Shown in pieces: positions 6,175 through 8,032 of a DNA stretch of 8,032 nt. The notes under the pieces are model-generated. The model saw nothing but the letters and a program-made list of their open reading frames with translations. It was not told where the DNA came from and ran no database searches. Origin of the DNA: Chloroflexota bacterium (GTDB lineage Bacteria; Chloroflexota; Anaerolineae; UBA7937; JACPPX01); NCBI GenBank assembly GCA_016196905.1, contig JACPWV010000040.1, forward strand, positions 1-8,032, read 5' to 3'. Each line of letters starts with the position of its first letter. Position 1 is the stretch's first letter. A program made the translations under genes and the position numbers.

Positions 6175-6507
6175 ATGGATAAGCAGATGACCCGCATCAA
6201 GAAAGGCGACACGGTCGAGGTGCGTAGCGGGGAGCATCGGGGAGAGCGGGGCGTCGTGCACACGGTCCTGCCCAAGAAAGAGCGGGTGGTGGTCTCGGGG
6301 GTGAACATCGTCAAGCGCCACCAGCGTCCCACCGGCCGGGTACGCACCCAGGCCGGGATCATCGAGTTCGAGGCGCCCCTGCACCTGTCCAAGGTGATGC
6401 TGGTCTGCCCGCATTGCAACCAGACCACGCGCGTGGCCCATCGCTTCGAGGAGGGCAGGCGGGTGCGCGCCTGCCAGAAGTGCGGGCGGACCATCGAGAA
6501 GAAATGA
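6175..6507 (+). CDS. rplX: 50S ribosomal protein L24 (uL24), zinc-ribbon form
   Basis: This is a 110-residue L24, an assembly-initiating protein of the 50S. A KOW motif lies at the N-terminus ([37 protein letters not shown]). The C-terminal part carries two cysteine pairs, CPHC at residues 78–81 and CQKC at 100–103, separated by [16 protein letters not shown]. This is the complete C4 zinc-ribbon that many bacterial L24 proteins have degraded. ATG 6175 gives [15 protein letters not shown] 6187 (MTRIKKGD, 106 aa) fits the family N-terminus better and may be the true start, as neither has a strong SD. It lies 52 nt after rplN and 60 nt before rplE. Confidence 0.95.
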   Translation: MDKQMTRIKKGDTVEVRSGEHRGERGVVHTVLPKKERVVVSGVNIVKRHQRPTGRVRTQAGIIEFEAPLHLSKVMLVCPHCNQTTRVAHRFEEGRRVRACQKCGRTIEKK

Positions 6508-6567
6508 GGGGATGGTCTGGGGTGCGCGTAGGGTGTACCATTGGCCACTGAGATAAGATCGTAGGAC

Positions 6568-7200
6568 ATGGCGAAACCAAAGCAGGTGGTCAAAGAGGGA
6601 AGGAATGAAAAATCGGCGCCCACCGCCGAGCCCGCGCCGGCGCCCGGGCCTCGGCCCGCGCCTCGCCTCTTGGAGCGTTATCGACGCGAGGTGGTGCCGG
6701 CTTTGATGGCCCGCTTCGGCTATCGCAATGTGTGGCAGGTCCCACGCCTGGAGAAGATCATGGTCAACGTAGGATTGGGAGAGGCGCTCCAAGATGCCAA
6801 GGCGCTGGACAACGCTGCCCGCGACATCGCCATCCTCACCGGTCAGCGCCCGGTGATCACCCGAGCCAAGAAATCCATCGCCGGCTTCAAGCTGCGGGAG
6901 GGCAACCCCATCGGGATCAAGGCCACCCTGCGCGGGGAGCGCATGTACGCCTTCCTCGACCGCCTGGTGAATCTGGCCCTGCCTCGGGTGAGGGATTTTC
7001 GGGGGGTCTCGTCCGACGCTTTCGATGGTCGCGGCAACTATAGCCTGGGCTTGAGCGAGCAGCTGATCTGGCCGGAGATCGAGTACGATAGCATCGACAA
7101 GGTGCGGGGCTTGGAGTTGACCATCGTCACCACCGCCCGGAGCGATGATGAGGCTCGGGAGCTCCTGCGCCTGTTGGGGATGCCCTTTGGGCGCAGCTAG
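6568..7200 (+). CDS. rplE: 50S ribosomal protein L5 (uL5) with Pro/Ala-rich N-terminal extension
   Basis: This is L5, which binds 5S rRNA and contacts P-site tRNA and the 30S head. The core starts at about residue 33 ([22 protein letters not shown]) and contains [67 protein letters not shown] and the [14 protein letters not shown] motif. Total length is 210 residues against about 179–185 in most bacteria. The excess is an N-terminal extension of about 32 residues, basic at first, then Ala/Pro-rich ([18 protein letters not shown]). It is in frame from ATG 6568, just after TAGGAC, with no better start downstream apart from an unsupported TTG at the core boundary. The extension is low-complexity and likely disordered. 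Confidence 0.95.
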   Translation: MAKPKQVVKEGRNEKSAPTAEPAPAPGPRPAPRLLERYRREVVPALMARFGYRNVWQVPRLEKIMVNVGLGEALQDAKALDNAARDIAILTGQRPVITRAKKSIAGFKLREGNPIGIKATLRGERMYAFLDRLVNLALPRVRDFRGVSSDAFDGRGNYSLGLSEQLIWPEIEYDSIDKVRGLELTIVTTARSDDEARELLRLLGMPFGRS

Positions 7201-7205
7201 GCACT

Positions 7206-7212
7206 AAGGGAG
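7206..7212 (+). promoter_or_regulatory. Shine-Dalgarno for rpsN (GTG start)
   Basis: AAGGGAG lies 4 nt upstream of GTG 7217 in the 16-nt rplE–rpsN gap. It supports the GTG start that gives [11 protein letters not shown] as the S14 N-terminus. Confidence 0.7.
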
Positions 7213-7216
7213 ACGC

Positions 7217-7399
7217 GTGGCCAAGAAATCGATCGTGTTCCGGGAGAGACGCCGCAAGTACCAGGTGCGCATCCGCAACCGCTGCATGCTCTGCGGGCGG
7301 CCGCGGGGCTTCATGCGTCGCTTCAACCTGTGCCGAATCTGTTTTAGACAGCACGCCCTGGAAGGGAAGATCCCCGGCGTCACCAAGGCCAGTTGGTAG
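7217..7399 (+). CDS. rpsN: 30S ribosomal protein S14, short zinc-binding type (uS14, type Z)
   Basis: This is a 60-residue S14 of the zinc-binding (C+) class. It has CMLC at residues 23–26 and CRIC, with its cysteines at 39 and 42, forming the C4 zinc site. The order [47 protein letters not shown] matches the short S14 of Gram-positives, thermophiles and several other phyla; enteric bacteria have a longer, zinc-free S14. S14 sits in the 30S head beside S3 and S10. GTG 7217 follows a good SD. Its stop TAG is part of the rpsH SD, and rpsH starts 5 nt later. A zinc-free paralogue induced under zinc starvation may exist elsewhere in the genome; this window cannot show it. Confidence 0.97.
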   Translation: MAKKSIVFRERRRKYQVRIRNRCMLCGRPRGFMRRFNLCRICFRQHALEGKIPGVTKASW

Positions 7400-7404
7400 G
7401 AGCC

Positions 7405-7800
7405 ATGCACAGCGATCCCATCGCCGACATGTTGGCGCGTATCCGCAACGCGGTGGCGGTGCGCCATCAATATGTGCTGATACCCTCCTCCAAGATCAAG
7501 GTGGCCATCGCCCGCATCCTGGAGCAGGAGGGTTACATTCAGAGTTACGAGATCACTCAGGACCAGCCGCAGCCCATGCTGAAAATCTGGCTGAAGTACA
7601 CCCCAGACCGCAAGTCCGCCCTCACCGGCCTGGGGCGGATCTCCAAGCCCGGCCAGCGCATCTACACCAAGGCTCAGGAAATTCCTCGGGTGCTTAGCGG
7701 AATGGGAGTGGTCATCCTCTCCACCCCGCACGGGGTGATCACCGATCAGCAAGCCCGGCGGCTGCGGGTGGGCGGGGAGATCATCTGCTACGTGTGGTGA
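7405..7800 (+). CDS. rpsH: 30S ribosomal protein S8 (uS8)
   Basis: This is a 131-residue S8, which binds helix 21 of 16S rRNA in the 30S platform; in E. coli it represses spc translation. The N-terminal SDPIADMLARIRNA and the C-terminal GLGRISKPGQRIY and GVITDQQARRLRVGGEIICYVW are unmistakable. ATG 7405 is chosen over an in-frame TTG at 7393, because MHSDPIADML is the family N-terminus and TAGGAG at 7397–7402 immediately precedes it with a 2-nt spacer. No S8-binding mimic of helix 21 is recognised around the rplN–rplE region, so autoregulation here is unproven. Confidence 0.98.
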   Translation: MHSDPIADMLARIRNAVAVRHQYVLIPSSKIKVAIARILEQEGYIQSYEITQDQPQPMLKIWLKYTPDRKSALTGLGRISKPGQRIYTKAQEIPRVLSGMGVVILSTPHGVITDQQARRLRVGGEIICYVW

Positions 7801-7804
7801 GGTG
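7799..7804 (+). promoter_or_regulatory. Shine-Dalgarno for rplF (GTG start)
   Basis: GAGGTG overlaps the rpsH stop codon and sits 4 nt before GTG 7809. It supports that start for the L6 N-terminus SRVGRKPIPIP. Confidence 0.65.
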
Positions 7805-7808
7805 TAAC

Positions 7809-8032
7809 GTGTCGCGCGTCGGCCGCAAGCCGATCCCCATCCCGGCAGGGGTGGAAATAAACATCCAGGGAAACCAAGTGTGGGTCAAGGGACCCAAGGG
7901 CGAGCTCTCGCGCTCTTTCCACCCGGATGTCCATATCGCTGTCCAAGATGGTCAAGTGGTGGTGTCGCGCCGCGGCGACGGCCCGGCCCAGCGAGCCCTG
8001 CACGGCCTGAGCCGAGCCCTTTTGGCCAACAT
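7809..8032 (+). CDS. rplF: 50S ribosomal protein L6 (uL6), N-terminal part (cut by window end)
   Basis: These are the first 74 codons of L6, a 50S protein near the factor-binding site and sarcin-ricin loop. The N-terminus SRVGRKPIPIPAGVEINIQGNQVWVKGPKGELSRSF is the diagnostic SRxGxxPIxxPxGV plus VKGPKGEL pattern of the first L6 domain, followed by the start of the helix with QRALHGLSRALLAN. The frame starts at GTG and runs off the window with no stop. About 100 residues, including the second L6 domain, lie downstream. It begins 8 nt after rpsH, in the canonical spc order; rplR would be expected next. Confidence 0.97.
   Translation, partial: MSRVGRKPIPIPAGVEINIQGNQVWVKGPKGELSRSFHPDVHIAVQDGQVVVSRRGDGPAQRALHGLSRALLAN

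Noticed and set aside
6512..6541. ATGGT / ACCAT inverted repeat in the rplX–rplE gap
   Set aside because: Only 5 bp with a 20-nt loop; not distinguishable from chance.
5568..6623. Open frame of 351 codons on the − strand across rpsQ, rplN and rplX
   Set aside because: It is a shadow of real genes on the + strand; no SD context or family motif.
7393..7404. TTG start for rpsH overlapping the end of rpsN
   Set aside because: ATG 7405 gives the family N-terminus MHSDPIADML and has AGGAG just upstream.

Overview
This window is a long, uninterrupted stretch of the bacterial str–S10–spc ribosomal protein cluster, all on the + strand. It opens with the last 45 codons of an elongation factor Tu gene (tuf). 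It then runs rpsJ, [insert], rplC, rplD, rplW, rplB, rpsS, rplV, rpsC, rplP, rpmC, rpsQ, rplN, rplX, rplE, rpsN, rpsH, and ends inside rplF. Apart from the insert this is the textbook bacterial order. No RNA gene, CRISPR array, transposase or integrase is visible.

The DNA is GC-rich: sampled ribosomal-protein lines run at roughly 60–72% GC. Starts are mixed: GTG for rpsS, rpsN and rplF, TTG for rpsC. S14 is the short zinc-binding form, and L24 keeps a four-cysteine zinc ribbon. This fits a GC-rich, possibly thermophilic, non-proteobacterial lineage. Chloroflexota (Anaerolineae-like) is my best guess, but the sequence alone does not settle the phylum.

Layout: 1–465 holds the tuf end and rpsJ. 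466–971 is an abnormally long rpsJ–rplC gap of 506 nt at about 52–53% GC. It contains the remains of one non-ribosomal gene of about 155 codons, with an in-frame TAA at codon 54 and no stop of its own before it collides with rplC. 972–5757 is the rest of the S10 block, tightly packed, with ATGA overlaps at rplC/rplD and rpmC/rpsQ. The rplB–rpsS gap (76 nt) holds an imperfect 13-bp hairpin. 5754–8032 is the spc block. It is joined to S10 by another ATGA overlap (rpsQ/rplN), so I see no room for a separate spc promoter, and the whole region is probably one transcript.

The products build both ribosomal subunits: uS3, uS8, uS10, uS14, uS17 and uS19 of the 30S, and uL2, uL3, uL4, uL5, uL6, uL14, uL16, uL22, uL23, uL24 and uL29 of the 50S. 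The window is mostly ordinary. The points worth following are the broken foreign-looking gene inside the S10 operon, the Pro/Ala-rich N-terminal extension on L5, and the rplB–rpsS hairpin. I found no evidence of a new multi-gene system.
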